Shown here: in pieces, positions 33,721 to 47,561 of the stretch
How positions within the stretch are numbered: position 1 is the stretch's first letter
Layout: every line of letters begins with the position of its first letter
NCBI GenBank assembly: GCA_027924645.1
Contig: BSBN01001251.1
Span: 682,001 to 746,000 of the forward strand
Source of the DNA: Cunninghamia lanceolata
Taxonomy: Eukaryota > Streptophyta > Pinopsida > Cupressales > Cupressaceae
Direction of reading: 5' to 3'
DNA length: 64,000 nucleotides
Translations under genes and position numbers: made by a program
Notes under the pieces: model-generated
The model's input: the letters and a program-made list of their open reading frames with translations, nothing else
Database searches by the model: none
Told to the model about the DNA's origin: nothing

Positions 33721-33818
33721 AAGTTGTTTTTCAATCTGAAAGTTATCAATATCACTGATGCTTGTTTCTAAGTTGTTTTTCAATCTGAAAGTTATCAATA
33801 TCACTGATGCTTGTTTCT
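33721..33818 (+). repeat. 49-bp perfect tandem duplication
   Basis: Two adjacent copies of AAGTTGTTTTTCAATCTGAA...GCTTGTTTCT. The right arm has one, so this is a recent local duplication in the left arm. Confidence 0.9.
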
Positions 33819-33864
33819 GCCATATTATTTGAATGTATGAAAGCATTCTGTCAATGTAGTAGAA

Positions 33865-34350
33865 TGCCATTGGTTTGGCTGTTATGTGCTGTTGTGATTT
33901 ATGTTATTATTTGTATACACATGGTTAATTTTTTATGATCTATAAAATTATTTCTAGTATTTTCTTGTAATGGATTGTATTTGCTATAATAATTCATTTT
34001 TTTTACTATTCAAATTCTGATCAATAAATTGGTCATTAGTTGTATTTTATATTTGTAGGGAAACAAATGTACAAGGGAAATATGTGAGCTGCCATTCACT
34101 AAGAGTGCCATTTATTTGGCTATGCTTCTCATGTGTTGCTATGATTTATGCTACAATTATTAGTAATTGATGCACTTTGTATTATTTTATTTTTTCTACA
34201 CATGGTTAATTTTTTATAAAGTAAAATTATTTTCTTGTAATTGATTGTATTTGCTATAGTAATTGATTTTCTACCCAAATTTTGATTAATATATTACTCA
34301 CTGGTTGTATTTTATATTTGTAGGTAAACATGTACAGAGGATATATGTGA
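33865..34350 (+). repeat. Two diverged tandem units of ~240 bp
   Basis: Units start near 33865 and 34107. They share CACATGGTTAATTTTTTAT, TGTATTTGCTATA and TTTTATATTTGTAGG. The right arm has one unit (about 42050-42290). Confidence 0.7.
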
Positions 34351-35039
34351 GCAGCCACTTTTAAGTAAGAAAAATATGGAAGGAGCGTATTTATAGTGGT
34401 GAATTCACCTCAAAATTGTTTGGAAATTTCCAATAAATTATTAAATCAGATTGATTTCTAGAAATGTAACATGTAAAGCTATTTTCTACTTTTAATAAAA
34501 TAATTTTTTTGGGGGAAGGGGTTAAATTACCCCTTCCAAAGGCTGGAGGGAATGTCTATTGGCCATGGTCATTCTTAAAAGCCCGTGTCTTTTATAGTTA
34601 GTGTGGTGGTTTTATTTTATATTGCTTAACATTTAGTGTTCAATTAGAATCATAATGTTAACAACATATAGTTAGCACTCTAGTAATAGAAACAACAAAT
34701 CATAAGGCAATCAAGTAGCACCCTTGATATATTTTAAGGAAAATCTCAAACTAATAAACTATCACAAATCATAATGCAATTAATTTTGGTTACACTATTA
34801 ATTGGAGTTTTTATAAACCATAATAACATTAATTTCTATTATAATATAACTATTTCTAACTTCGTTGAATTACAACCTTTTAATTCCAAGGCTAGTTTTA
34901 TCTTGATGATATTTCAATTATATTGCACCAAATCTCCTTATTGTTAATTATAAATTTTATTTTTAAACATATTTAATTTATTTTAATTTTTAATTTTATG
35001 GTTTGTATGAGGCCAACGATGTGTTTTACACTTGTTGTT

Positions 35040-37734
35040 TAATGTGCTTATTGTGTATGTGTTGTTTTTGATCTTTCACATTCACTTCGTGTGAAGACCA
35101 TGTAAGTTTGACATTCACTTAATGTGTTTTTTTGAACTTTGACATCTTTGATCTTTAGCATTCACTTGGATTTGATCCACTTATTGTTTGTGTGTTTGAA
35201 CTCAATTTGTGTATGTGTGTATTTTGAACTAACTTTATCATTCACTTTATATGAAGTGTGTTTAACTTTTAGGATTCACTTAGATTTGATTCTTTTATTA
35301 TTGTGTGTGTATGTTATGTTTGAACTTTCACATTCCCTCTATGTGAAAAGGTGTAAGCTTTGAGATTCACTTTATATGTTTAGTTTTGCATCTTTGATCT
35401 TTAGTGTTTACTTCAAGCATTTGTGGAAAAGTGTGTTTGAACTTTGGCATGTTTAAACTTTAATGTTTACTTTGTGTGTGCAGTGTGTTTGTATTTTGGC
35501 ATGTTTGAACTTTAGTGTACTTTGTGTGTATCAAGTGTGTTTGAACTAACTTTGTTTGAACTTTAGCATACTTTGTATGTATCAAGTGTGTTTGAATTTT
35601 AGCATTCACTTTGTGTGTTTGCGCACGCGTGTGCATGAAGTGTCTACTAACATTCACTTTGGCATTCACTTTGTATATGTGTGTCTTTGTTTGAACTAAC
35701 TTTGCCACTCACTTTGTGTATTTTTGAACTAATTTTAGCATTCACTTTGTATAAAGTGTACTTAAATTTTACCATTCACTTAGATTTAATCCTCTTATTA
35801 TTTGTGTGTATTTTATGTTTTAACTTTCATATTCACTTTGTGTGAAGAGTGTGTAAACTTTGACATTAACTTTATGAGTTTGTTTGAACTTTGACATCTT
35901 TGCTTTAGATTTTACTTTGTATGCATGTAAAGTGTGCTTGAATAAACTTTTACATTCACTTGGAATTGATTCACTTATCATTTGTGTGCATGCTTGTTTG
36001 AACTCACTTTGTGTATGTATGTTTATTTTTGAACTAAATAAATAACATTCACTTTGTATGAAGTGTTTTAAAATTTCACTATTCACTTAGATTTGATCCT
36101 CTTATTATTTATGTGTGTGTATGTTATGTTTGAACTTTCACATTCACTTTGTGTGAAGAGTGTGTAAGATTTCACAATCACATTATGTGTTTGTTTGAAT
36201 TTTGACATCTCTGATCTTTAGCATTTAGTTTGTATGTGTGTAAAGTATGTGTTTGAACTAATTTTGGCATTCACTTGGATTTTATCCCCTTATCATTCAT
36301 GTGTGTATATTTGAACTTCAATGTTTACTTTGTGTGTTTGAACTAACTTTTTGTCGAGTGTGTTTGAACTTTGGTATCTTTGAGAAGTGTGTGTTTGAAC
36401 TAATTTTGTGTCGAGTGTTTTTGAACTTTAGCATTCACTTTGTATGTGTGTGTTTGTGTGCATGTGCATGAAGTGCCTATTGGCATTCACTTTTTGTGTT
36501 CATGAAGTGTGTGTCTGAATTAACTTTTTGACTCACTTTGAATACGGTGCCTTTGTTTGAACTAAGTTTAGAATTCACTTTGTATGAAGTATATGTGTGT
36601 GTGGGGAACTAACTTTGACACTTATTTTGTGTATGTGTGTATTTGTGAACTAAGTTTAGCATTTGTTTGAAGTATGTGTGTGTGTGTGCGCGCGTGCGCG
36701 TTCATGCATGTGTGCACATGTGAGAGAACTAAATTTTACATGTTTTGGTTGCGTGTGCATTTGAACTTTGGCATGTTTGAACTTAAGCATTGACTTGTAC
36801 TCATGCATTCATACAAAGTGGTTGAACCAACTTTGTGTTATGTGTGCTTGAAATTTGGTGTGTGCAAGATGTGTGTTTAAACCAACTTTGTGTCAAGTGT
36901 ATTTGAACTTTGGCATCTTTGACCTTTATTGTGCTTTGTGTGTATCAAGTGGTTGAACTAACTTTGACCCTTATTGTGCTTTGGCATGTTTGAACTTAAG
37001 CATTTACTTGTGCATGCTTGTACTTATGCATTCATACAAAGTGGTTGAGCTAACTTTGTGTTAAGTGTGCTTGAATTTTGGTGTGTGTAAGATGTGTGTT
37101 TAAACCAACTTCTTGTCAAGTGTGTTTGGACTTTGGAATCTTTGACCTTTATTGTGTTGCGTGCGTGTGTGTTTAAGCCAACTTTGTGTCAAGTGTGATT
37201 AACTTTGGCATCTTTGACCTTTATTATGCTTTGTGTATAAAATGTGTGTGTGTGTGTGTGTGTTTGCGTGTCTGTTTAAACCAACTTTGTGTCAAGTGTG
37301 TTTGAATTTTGGCATCTTTTACTTTTATTGTGCTTTGTGTGTATCAAATGTGTGTGTTTGCATGCACGCGTGGTGTTTGAACTTTGGCATCTTTGACCTT
37401 ACTGTTGTTATTTGTGTGTATCAAGTGTGTTTGAACTTTGGCATCTTTGATCTTTATTGTGCTCTGTGTGTGTATGTGTGCATGTTTAAACCAACTTTGT
37501 GTCAAGTGCATTTGAACTTTGGCATCTTTGACTTTTATTGTGCTTTGTGTGTATCAAGTGTGTGTGCACACACACATGTTTAAACCAACTTTGTGTTAGA
37601 TGTGTTTGAACTTTGGCATCTTTGACCTTTACTATGCTTTGTGTGTATCTAGTGTGTGTGCATGTTTAAACCAACTTTGTGTCAAGTGTGTTTGAACTTT
37701 GGCATCTTTGACCTTTATTGTGCTTTGTGTGTAT

Positions 37735-37790
<56 letters not shown>

Positions 37791-39370
37791 CTTTGGCATT
37801 TACTTTTTGCGCACTTATTGTTAGTGTGAAGTGCATGTTTGAACTTCAAAATTCACTATATTTACACTTATTGTTTATGTGAAATAATTGTGTTAAACTT
37901 TGATATGAGTTTTGGAATCCCCTTGCTATTTCATTGAACTTTGGTTTTCATTTTTAATGTGTGAAATGTGTTTGAACTAACTTTGGAATTCACGTGGATT
38001 TAATCCACTTATCATTTATGTGTGTGTGTATGTTTGGACTTTAGTGAACTAACTTTGGCATTCACTTTATGTGAGGGGTATTTGAACTTTGGCATGTTTG
38101 AACATTAGTGTTTACATGTGTGTGAAGTGTGTTCAAACTTTAGTGTACTTTGTGTGTGTGTGTGTGTGCTAACTTTATTTGAACTGTGTGTGGTTGAACC
38201 AATTTTGAGTGAAGGGTGCTTGTACCAATTTTGTTTGAACTTTAACATTCACTTTGTGTGTGCTTATGTGTGCACATGAAATGTGTGTTGACATGAACTT
38301 TTTATGTGACTAAATTGTTTGTTTGAACTATCTTGAGCATTCACTTTGTATGTAAGTTTGTTTGAACTAACATTTGCATTAACTGTGTATGTGTGTCTAT
38401 TTTTGATCTAATATTAGGATTCATTTTGTATGAAGTGTGTTTGATTTTACCATTTATTTGTATTTGATCCTTTCATTGTTTATGTGTGTTTGAACTAACT
38501 TTAGCATTCACTTGGATTTGATCCACTTATCATATGTGTGTGTGTTTCAACTTTGGCATATTTGAATGTGAACATTTACCATATGTGTGTGAAGTATGTT
38601 TAAATGTTGGCAATGTTTGAACTTCAACATACTTTGTGTGTGGCAAGTGTGTGTTTGTACTAACTTTATTTGAACTTTGAGATGTTTGATGTATGTGTAC
38701 ATGTGCGTGCGTGCGTGTGCATGCGTGTTTGAATTCACTAAAGTTTGCATGTGTTTGAACTAACTTTGTATGCATATGCATTTTTTGAACTCACTTTTGA
38801 TGCGTGTATATTTGTTTGAGATTACCTTGTGTATGTGTGTATTTTTAACTAACTTTAGCATTCACTTGGATTTGATTCTCTTGTTGTTTGTTTGCTTGTG
38901 TGTGTGTGTTTGAACTTCATTGCACTTTGTGTGTATTGAGTGTGTTTTAACTAACTTTTGTTTAGGTTTAGTGTTCACTTTCTTTGTATATGTGTGTTTA
39001 TGCAACACACATAAAGTGTCATTTGGCATTCACTTTTTATGTGTGTGAAGTGTGTTTGAATTAATTTTAGCATTCGCTTCAGTATGCGTGCCTTTGTTTG
39101 AACTCACTTTGACACACTTTATGTATTTGTGTGTGCTTTTGAAGAAGTGACTTTAGTGTGTGAAGTGTGTTTAAATTTTACCATTCACTTAGATTTGATC
39201 CTCTTATTATGTGTGTGTATGTTGTGTTTGAACTTTCACATTCACTTTGTGTGTAGATTGCAAGTTTTGACATTCACTTTATGTGTTTGTTTGAACATTG
39301 GCATCTTTGATATTTGTCATTTAATTTATGTGTGTTTGAACTAAATTTGACATTCATTTGCATTTAATCC
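35040..39370 (+). repeat. TG-rich minisatellite array, left arm
   Basis: About 4.3 kb of short degenerate repeats around TTTGAACTTTGGCATTCACT with TTTGTGTG and TCAAGTGTG. Between about 36880 and 37740 they form higher-order units of roughly 85-105 bases (CCAACTTTGTGTCAAGTG ... TTTGACCTTTATTGTG). The ORFs in it are products of the repeat. Confidence 0.85.
37736..37788 (+). repeat. (TG)n microsatellite
   Basis: About 26 uninterrupted TG units inside the minisatellite array, a sequence able to adopt Z-DNA. Confidence 0.95.
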
Positions 39371-39879
39371 ACTCAAATATGTATTGGAAGACATCTTAGA
39401 ACTGTGTGCAACTTCTAGAATCGTTAGACATCTATGAATTATGTGTAACTTCCATAATACTCTAATAAGTCATACTACAATGTACTTCATGGTTTAGAAC
39501 ACAATTGAGGATACATGTGCACTTTGGGGATACTATAGCAATTGAAGGACATGTGTGTAGACTCTAGACATCATCATACTTAGCATACACTTCTATCCTG
39601 ATGAAAGATTTTCTAGAATTATCTTCCCAAATCAAAACTACAATCCATTATAAGGGATCTTTGATAACAAACTAATAAATATGATAGAATATGAATACAA
39701 AGATAAACCTTACATAATTTTCAACATATTCATCTTCTAAGAATTCAATCAAATATTCTATCTAATCTTAAGATCATATTCATTCATTTAAATCAATCTA
39801 ACACCCAATTTAGATTCATTTAATAGGATTTACTAGTTCACTAGGTAACACCTATGTTTCCAATCCAAAATCACTTAAA
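39371..39879. other. Central spacer of the inverted repeat
   Basis: About 500 bases of non-repetitive AT-rich sequence between the oppositely oriented minisatellite arrays; the loop of the foldback. No ORF. Confidence 0.6.
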
Positions 39880-41419
39880 GAAAATTGGAACACACTTCAC
39901 ACAAAGTGAATGGTAAAAACCAAGCATGCCAAAGTTCAAATGCACACATAATCGAAATGATAACATGCAGAAATTCAAACACACTTCACACAAAGTGAAT
40001 GGTAAAAACCAAACATGTTAAAGTTCAAGCACATTTCATAGATAGTTAGTTCAAATAGACACTTTTCATGCATACAAAGTAAATGCTAAAGATTAAACTT
40101 GTCAAAGTTCAAACAAACACATAAAGTAAATGTCAAAGCATGCACACAAACACACATACAAAGTGAATGCTAAAGTTCAAATAAAGCTAGTTCAAACACT
40201 TGATACACACAAAGTACACTAAAGGTCAAAGATGCCAAAGTTCAAACACTTAACACAAAGTTTGTTCAAATAGACACTTTTTCATGCATACAAAATAAAT
40301 GCTGAAGATCAAACATGACAACATTCAAACACACATAAAGTGAATGTCAAAATTTACAAACTATTTGCATAAAGTGAATGTGAAAGTTGAAATATACACA
40401 CAAAAAGTGAAAGGTAAAATTTAAACACATTTCATACAAATTGAATGGAAAAGTTAATCCAAACACACTCTTCATGAACCCAAAAGTCGATGCCAATAGA
40501 CACTTCATGCACATGCACACAAACACACATACAAATTGAATGTTAAAGTTCAAACACACTTGATACACTCGAAGTACACTAAAGGTCAAAGATGCCAAAG
40601 TTCAAACACACTTGACACGAAGTTAGTTCAAACACACTTTTCACACACAAAGTAAACACTAAAGTTCAAATCTACACACACACACAAATGATAAGGGGAC
40701 CAACTCCAAGTGAATGCCAAAGTTTGTTTGAACACACTTTAAACACATACAAAATAATTGCTAAAAATCAAAGATGCCAAAGTTCAAACAAACACATTTA
40801 ATGTGTGTCAAAGCTAGTACACTTTTCACACAAAGTGAATGTGAAAGTTAAAACATAATATATACACACACAATCAATAAGAGGATCAATTCTAAGTAGA
40901 TAGTGAACTTTAAAAACACTTCATACAAAATGAATGCTAAAGTTAGTTCAAAAATACACATACATTCACAAAGGGAGTTCAAACAAGCACACACACAAAT
41001 GATAAGTGAATCAAATCCAAGCGAATGCAAAAGTTAATCGAACATGCAAAAATTGAAACACGCTTTACACACATACTGAAGTAAACACTAAAGATCAAAA
41101 ATATAGAAGTAAACACATAAAGTGAATCTCAAAGCTTAAACACTCTTCACATAGAGTGAATGTGAAAGTTCAAACATAACATACACACAAATAATAAGAG
41201 GATCAAATCTAAGTGAATCATAAAAGTTAAACACACTTCATCTAAAGTGAATGATAAAGTTAGTTCAAAATACACACAAACAATAAGTGGATCAAATCCA
41301 AGTGATTGCTAAAGATCAAAGATGTCAAAGTTAAAAAAACACAAAGTAAATGTCAAAACTTACATGGTCTTCACACAAAGTGAATGTGAAAGTTCAAACA
41401 CAACACACACACAATAAGC
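39880..41419 (-). repeat. Minisatellite array, right arm (inverted orientation)
   Basis: About 1.5 kb of the same repeat read in reverse complement (CACACAAAGTGAATG, GCCAAAGTTCAAACA). It is shorter than the left array, so the arrays have changed length independently. Confidence 0.85.
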
Positions 41420-42324
41420 AAATTAAACAATAAGTGTAAAACACATCAGTGGCCTCATAAAAACCATAAAATAACAAAATTAAATAAATTAAAAATGTTC
41501 AAAAATAAAATTTATAATAAAAAATGAAAAGATTTGGTGCAATATAATTCATCAAGATAAAACTAGCCTTGGAATTAAAAAAGTTGAATTCAATGAAGTT
41601 AGAAATAGTTATATTATAATAAAAATTAATGTTATTATGGTTTATCAAAACTACAATTAATATTATAACCAAAATTAATTGCATTATGATTTGTGATAGT
41701 TTATTAGTTTATTAGTGCTACTTGATTGCCTTATGATTTGTTGTTTCTATTACTAGAGTGCTAACTATATGTTGTTAACATTATGATTATAATTGAACAC
41801 TAAATGTTACGCAATATAAAATAAAACCACCACACTAACTATAAAAGACATGTTTAAGAATGACCATGGCCAATGGCCATTCCCTCCCACCTTTAGAAGG
41901 GGTAATTTAACCACTTCCCCCAAAAATATTATTTTATTATTAAAACTAGAAATATCTTTACTTATTACATTTCTAGAAATCAATATTTCAACAATTTATT
42001 CCAAATTTCCAAACAATTTTGAGGTGAATTCGTCCTTCCATATTTTTCTTCTGCTCACATATATCCTATGTACATGTTTACCTACAAATATAAAATACAA
42101 CTAGTGAGTAATATATTAATCAAAATTTGGCTAGAAAATCAATTACTATAGCAAATACAATCAATTACAAGGAAATAATTTTACATCATAAAAAATTAAC
42201 CATGTGTAATAAAAATAAAATAATACAAATAGTAACATAAATCACAACAGCACATAACAACCAAACAAATGACATTCTACTACATTGGCAGAATGCTTTC
42301 ATACATTCAAACAATATGATAGGT
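41420..42324 (-). repeat. Right arm of the inverted repeat, inner piece
   Basis: Reverse complement of about 33840-35040. For example CAATGGCCATTCCCTCCCAC with the GGGGTAATTTAACC block mirrors the GGTTAAATTACCCC block near 34522. It carries only one copy of the ~240-bp unit duplicated on the left. It ends at the AATTA target duplication of the 42330-52391 insertion. Confidence 0.75.
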
Positions 42325-43357
42325 AATTATGTAGTGCCCCTCCATTCTAACTTTGGATGAGAAGGTGGTCGGCTAAGGAGCATGAAGAAGAAGGTAAAAT
42401 ACTCGGAATACTTAGGGTGTGATAGACATGTTGATGGTAGGCTTACTGTTATGATGTAGTTGATGACACTCATTGATGTTTATTATGATGACACTATTGA
42501 TACTTTATGATTAGTACATTATGCTTATGTTGTGATCAGTTATAGGTTAATTGATTATGTAGATTAGTTTTACTACGTGATTAATGCAATTATTTGTCTG
42601 TGTTATCTGGTTGTTTATTTACTAATGAATTTGTTTAATGTGGATACTTGTAATGTGTTTTATGAAGGGACAGTGTAGTATTACTCATAATGAGTACCCT
42701 ACTACGCTGCGATTCCCTGTCACTATGTGCCTGCTTGGATGATTATATGTATGTATTCAACACTTTTGTTTGCTACAGGTTGCAGGTACCAGGCATCGAT
42801 TCCACCTAAATTGGCAGGTTTGAGCATGCCTTCATACCAATGGAAGTTGTTGAATGGAGATAACATATGGTCCCCTAGCCTAGCCATCATCCTTGAAGAG
42901 GATGAGTATCCGGTTGTGTACCTTGTCAGTGTTGTCAGTTTGGTCATGATAGTCAGTCATTATTGTGGTGGTCTTGTTTTCTGATCTTGCATAGTAGTCA
43001 GGTATGGTTTGACAATTAGGTTATTTTGTTGGTATTGTTTTGGTTATTGTTGCCTTAAAATAAATAATTAGTTATGAAGCATTTTTGTTAAATAAATAAA
43101 TATATAAATGTCCTTATGTAAATTTAGTTTATGAAAAATATATTATTCTAGAAGTTAAGTTAAAAAACAATAATAATAGTAATAAATGTAATTGCAACTA
43201 GAGATAAATAAATAAATAATATTTATGTGTTAACATAAAATATATTTATCTTGGTCTGGTTGTAAAATGTTTAAAATAGCAAACTGTAAGATATTGTTCA
43301 TGCAAGAGTTATTGTCTCTTGTGGGGGGAATCTTCTGGAAGATTTTAGGGGATTTCT

Positions 43358-44260
43358 TGTTAGAAATGAAAGAAACACTACTTCAATGGAAATCTGATTC
43401 AATATAAATTTCTGCAATCTTTAACTATGTGTTATTAATGGAGATTGTAACACAGAAACAAAACAATGCTTCACAGAAATGCAAAATCAGAAATATGAAC
43501 ACATAACACAATGTTTAACATGGAGAAAACCCTTTCAGGTAAAAAAATCCACACAGGAAAGAGGCCCAATGTTTGTATTAATCTGAAAAAGATTTACAAT
43601 ACAACAACACTTCAACTCTCTCCACCAGTCTTCAATCTGACAGCATTCCAGCACCCGAGTACCTCAACTTTGTATTGCAGCAACTAATACATGGCAAATA
43701 CTTATAGAAACATTTTCTAACTCATCTTAGGCATTCACCTTCTCTCTCCTAAGATTCTCCAACCTATAAAATTAATTACCATCTTACACTTGTCCAAAAA
43801 TAGCCATGCAAAGGTTGGGGGCCCCAGACTAAATCTGGCCTCTTACATCTTATGATGCATCATAACCGTCATAGATTCCACAAAAGAGTATCTTTCCAAG
43901 ATAGGAACCTTGGGCTAAATATAGCAAATATACAACTAACATATCTGTCATATGCATCATAGAATCACATAATCTTATGACAACTTACAACTGTCATAGA
44001 TTCACTCACCAAACATTATGACCGTTGTCATACATGCCAAAATAGTATATTCCTCAAGGGAGCACGCCTATCCTCATTTACCATGAGTTTTTACATTTGC
44101 CAATAGTAAAAGTCACTCCGTAACTGCCGTTGGTAACTCTAAAATTACAACTGTCAATGATACTACCTCATTTCCTTATGGGTAATTACAAATAATAAAT
44201 AATAAATGGAATAAAATACAATATTGAAATTTACAAGGTTAATGGCACTTTATTCCAACA
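43358..44260 (-). repeat. 3' LTR of the copia element
   Basis: 903 bp, TG...CA. A polypurine tract (AAGTGGGAGAA on the minus strand) adjoins it at 44261-44271. Confidence 0.93.
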
Positions 44261-44319
44261 TTCTCCCACTTGACATTATACATTGTAAATCAACCCATAG
44301 GAAAATAAATGAAAAATAA

Positions 44320-45749
44320 TCAGGCACTAGAAACAAGGCCCATGGCCTCTCTGCACCATACAAACTTCTCTATGCTCACAGGCTTGGTCAATGAATCTGC
44401 AACATTCTCCTGAGTGTCTATCTTCTTTAGCTCAATCTCTCCATTTGCAACCAATTCTTGAACAAAGTGATATTGAACATCAACATGCTTAGTCTGAGCA
44501 TGATACATGGGATTCTTGGCCAAACAGATCGCACTCTGGCTATCACAACCAATCTGAATGATCCCACAATCAAAACCAATACCTATACACAGTCTCCTCA
44601 ACCAAACTGCCTCCTTAGAGACATGAGTAGTAGCCATATACTCTGCTTCTGTGGTGGACAAAGCAACTGTGGGATGCCTCTTACTCATCCAACTCACTGC
44701 ACCTCCAAACAAAGTAAACACATAGCCACTAGTGGACCTTCGACTATCCAAGTCACCTGCCCAATCTGCATCAACAAAACCATGTATGTCCAAAGATTTA
44801 TCAACACTATCAGTACCAGAATAAACCAAATAATGATCAGGAGTACCTGCAAGATATTTAAATACTTTTTTCACATAGTTCCAATGCTGTCTACCAGGGT
44901 TAGACATAAATCTGCTCAAAACTCCCACTGCTTGGGCAATATCTAGTCTAGTGCAAACCATTGCATACATCAAACTCCTTACATCACTGGCATATGGTAC
45001 ATTAGACATATCCTCAAGATCATCCTCAGTTTTTGGACACATATCTAATGAAAGCTTAGTACCAATGGGTAAAGGAACTCTAACTAGGTTACAATCCTGC
45101 AAACTAAACCTCTGCACAATAGTATTCACATACTTACTTTGTGACAACCAAAGCTTTCTGTTAACTCTGTCCCTCCTGATCTCCATTCCCAAAATATACC
45201 TTGCAGCACCAAGATCCTTCATCTCAAATGCACCTGAAAGTTGGGCTTTAAGCTCAATGACCATACCCTTAGTATTGCTGAAAAACAACATGTCATCAAC
45301 ATACAAAGCAATAACCAGTATAGAATCATCAACACAATGAATGTAAACACAATGATCCTGGACTCGCTTCTAACAAAACCCAATTTCAAAACAAATGAAT
45401 CAAACTTTTGATACCACATTCTGGGGGACTGTTTTAGACCATAAAGAGACCTCTTTAACCTGCAAACCCAATGTTCTTTTCCTTTTACCTCAAAACCTGT
45501 AGGTTGTTGCATATAAATTTCTTCTTCAAGATCTCCATGCAAGAACGTAGTCTTAACATCCATTTGCTCAATCGCCCAATCATAAGCTGCATCAATGGAT
45601 AAGAGAAATCTAATAGAAGTCAATTTAGCAATAGGATAGAATATCTCACCAAAATCAAATCCCTCTCTCTGGGAGTAGCCCTTGGCTACCGGTCTAGCCT
45701 TGTACTTCTCCAATGACCGTCTACTCCAAACTTCTTCTTGAAGACCCAC
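44320..45749 (-). pseudogene. Copia reverse transcriptase and RNase H
   Basis: The 45749-45219 frame has KARPVAKGYSQREGFDF, QMDVKTTFLHGDLEEEIYM and LKRSLYGLKQSPRMWY. A one-base shift near 45370 leads to 45306-44320 with catalytic YVDDMLFFSN, then RNase H: GFVDADWAGDLDSRRSTSGY, LSTTEAEYMA, CDSQSAICLAKNP, TKHVDVQYHF. It ends at the polypurine tract. The YVDD and RNase H acidic residues are intact; the frameshift makes it inactive. Confidence 0.92.
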
Positions 45750-46345
45750 TTACATCCTATGGCCTTTCTTCCTTTGGGCAAATGAACAAGATCCCAGGTG
45801 TTACAAGAGTCTAAAGCCATCATCTCCTCCTACATGGCTAGCTGCCAAGACTCACTATCATCTATAGAAATAGCTTCCCTATAGGATCTAGGTTCATCGT
45901 TACTACTCAATAAAGCATATACATAATGGAAATCTGGTGGGCTATACCTGTCAACTAGATTCTGTTGTCTTGTGGATCTCCTCAAGGGTGGAGTAAGAGA
46001 CTCTACTCGTTCTTCTGCATGATCATCTGCAACAACTTCTTCTGTAACAACAGACTCATCTTCATCAGAACTACTCGAATCTTCTTCTTCTTCTTCTTCA
46101 CCCCCTAATCCATCATTATGTTCTTCCTGGGGTGCATCTTGCTGCTCTAAATCAAAGTGCACCTTCTTTACCTTTTCATCTTTTTCTTTTGGCTGCTCGG
46201 GTTCATAAATAGCTCTAAGTTCCCTGAAAATAACATCTCTAGAAAAGATAATCCTGTGGGTTCATGGATTCCAAAGCGTATAACCTTTGACATTGTCACC
46301 ATATCCAATGAATGTACATTTTTTAGCCTTTGGATCCAACTTAGA
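45750..46345 (-). pseudogene. Copia integrase C-terminus / RT linker
   Basis: The tail KVIRFGIHEPTG (46380-46168 frame) is followed by an acidic linker (46162-45830: EEEEEDSSSSDEDES, then TPPLRRSTRQ and the SYREAI block) leading to RT. Typical of plant copia polyproteins. One or two frame breaks. Confidence 0.75.
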
Positions 46346-47242
46346 TCAATTTTCCTTAGGCACATGAATAAAAGCCTCACAGCTAAAAACCCTTAAATGT
46401 GAAACAGAAGGTTTCTTACTTGTCCACACTTCATAAGGTGTCGAATCAAGAGCCTTACAAGGAGATCTATTTATCAAGTAGCAAGCAGTACACACAGCCT
46501 TTGCCCAAAAGCATTTATCCAACTGTGCATCACTAAACATACTTCTAGCCCTTTCCATAATTGTTCAGTTCATCCTTTCTGCAACACCATTATGCTGTGG
46601 TGTATACGGAGTTGTCTTTTGTCTGATTATACCTGCATGCTTGCAAAACTCATCAAATTCCTTAGAACAATATTCCCCTCCATTGTCAGATCTTAATATT
46701 TTTATCTTTAAACCTGATTGGTTCTCTACTAAGACTTTGAATTCCTTAAACTTAGTGAAAACTTCAGATTTATGCTTCATAAAATAAATCCATGTAAATC
46801 TGGATACATCATCAATGAAGGTTACAAAATAACGAGATTTTCTAATAGATTCATTATCCACAGGTCCAAACACATCCATATGAATAATTTCTAACTTCTC
46901 TTTTGCTCTATCGCTTCCTGAAGGAAATGATTTTTTGTTTTGTTTACCAAACACACAATGCTCACAAAAATCAAAGTGCTCATTAGAATAGGAGAAACCA
47001 TCCAACAAATTTTTATTCTTAATAGTTATCAGTACATTATTGCTTGTGTGGTCTAATCTATGGTGCCACAACATACATGCATTTTCAGTATTAGCCTCAG
47101 ATGCATAGGAGGCATTATAAAATGTAGTGGCTTCAAGCTTGAACAGGCTTCCGAATCTCTTCCCCTTTGCTACCACCAAGTTCCCCCTCACTATTCTGCA
47201 GCCATGCTTGTCAAATGTCACATGCATTCCCAAATCATTCAA
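46346..47242 (-). pseudogene. Copia integrase
   Basis: The 225-codon frame (47242-46565) has the HHCC pre-integrase (H60/61, H65, C93, C96: WHHRLDH and FCEHC) and the DDE core: D123 in [10 protein letters not shown]186 in RSDNGGEY and E222 in NGVAERMN, with 35 residues between the last two. One stop separates it from 46558-46346, with the ACYLINRSPCKALD and SHLRVFSCEAFIHVP blocks. Catalytic residues are intact. Confidence 0.9.
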
Positions 47243-47480
47243 CTTCGAAACTGAAATTAGATTTCTAGCTTATCCAAGAACATGCAAAACACCAGGGAGG
47301 GTTTTAATCCTCCCATCACTGAAACACACAAGACCTTTCCTTTCTAGACAATCAGATATGTAGAGTTGTCACCAAGGTAGATATTACCTCCATCATATTC
47401 TTTATATGAGGAGAACCATTCCTTATGCGGAGTCATATGAAACAATCATCCTGAGTCAACCAACCAATTTTCATCAGAAA
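47243..47480 (-). pseudogene. Copia protease remnant
   Basis: NWLVDSG followed by a stop and FHMTPHKEWF near 47420-47470 is the copia protease active-site region (DSG), with the next residue turned into a TAG. GDNSTYLI follows with further stops. Confidence 0.7.
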
Positions 47481-47561
47481 CAACATTACATGCAGAAAGT
47501 AAAACTTCTTCACCTGCATTCGAGGACTTATCTGAAGCACTCTCCCACTGTTTCTTGGGGT

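Larger units (their letters stand above)
28772..35039 (+). repeat. Left arm of the inverted repeat, outer non-satellite part
   Basis: Inverted partner of 41420-42324 plus 52397-56950. It is mostly AT-rich, with no ORF that stays open in both arms. Differences from the right arm include a ~0.8-kb extra segment with a dirigent fragment (32465-33274), a 49-bp tandem duplication (33721-33818), and a ~240-bp duplication (33865-34350). By eye, arm identity is high but far from complete, so this is not a simple assembly artefact. Confidence 0.75.

Noticed and set aside
37233..37583. 116-codon Cys/Val-rich ORF and other ORFs between 35139 and 41030
   Set aside because: They are translations of the TG-rich minisatellite and have no independent coding signal.
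35040..39370. Regularly spaced repeats resembling a CRISPR array
   Set aside because: Units are degenerate, of variable length and without unique spacers, and the context is a plant genome.
43358..43372. Common TGTTAG start of the copia LTR and the nested solo LTR as evidence of relationship
   Set aside because: Similarity ends after six bases; TGTTAG/TGTTGG starts are frequent in plant LTRs.
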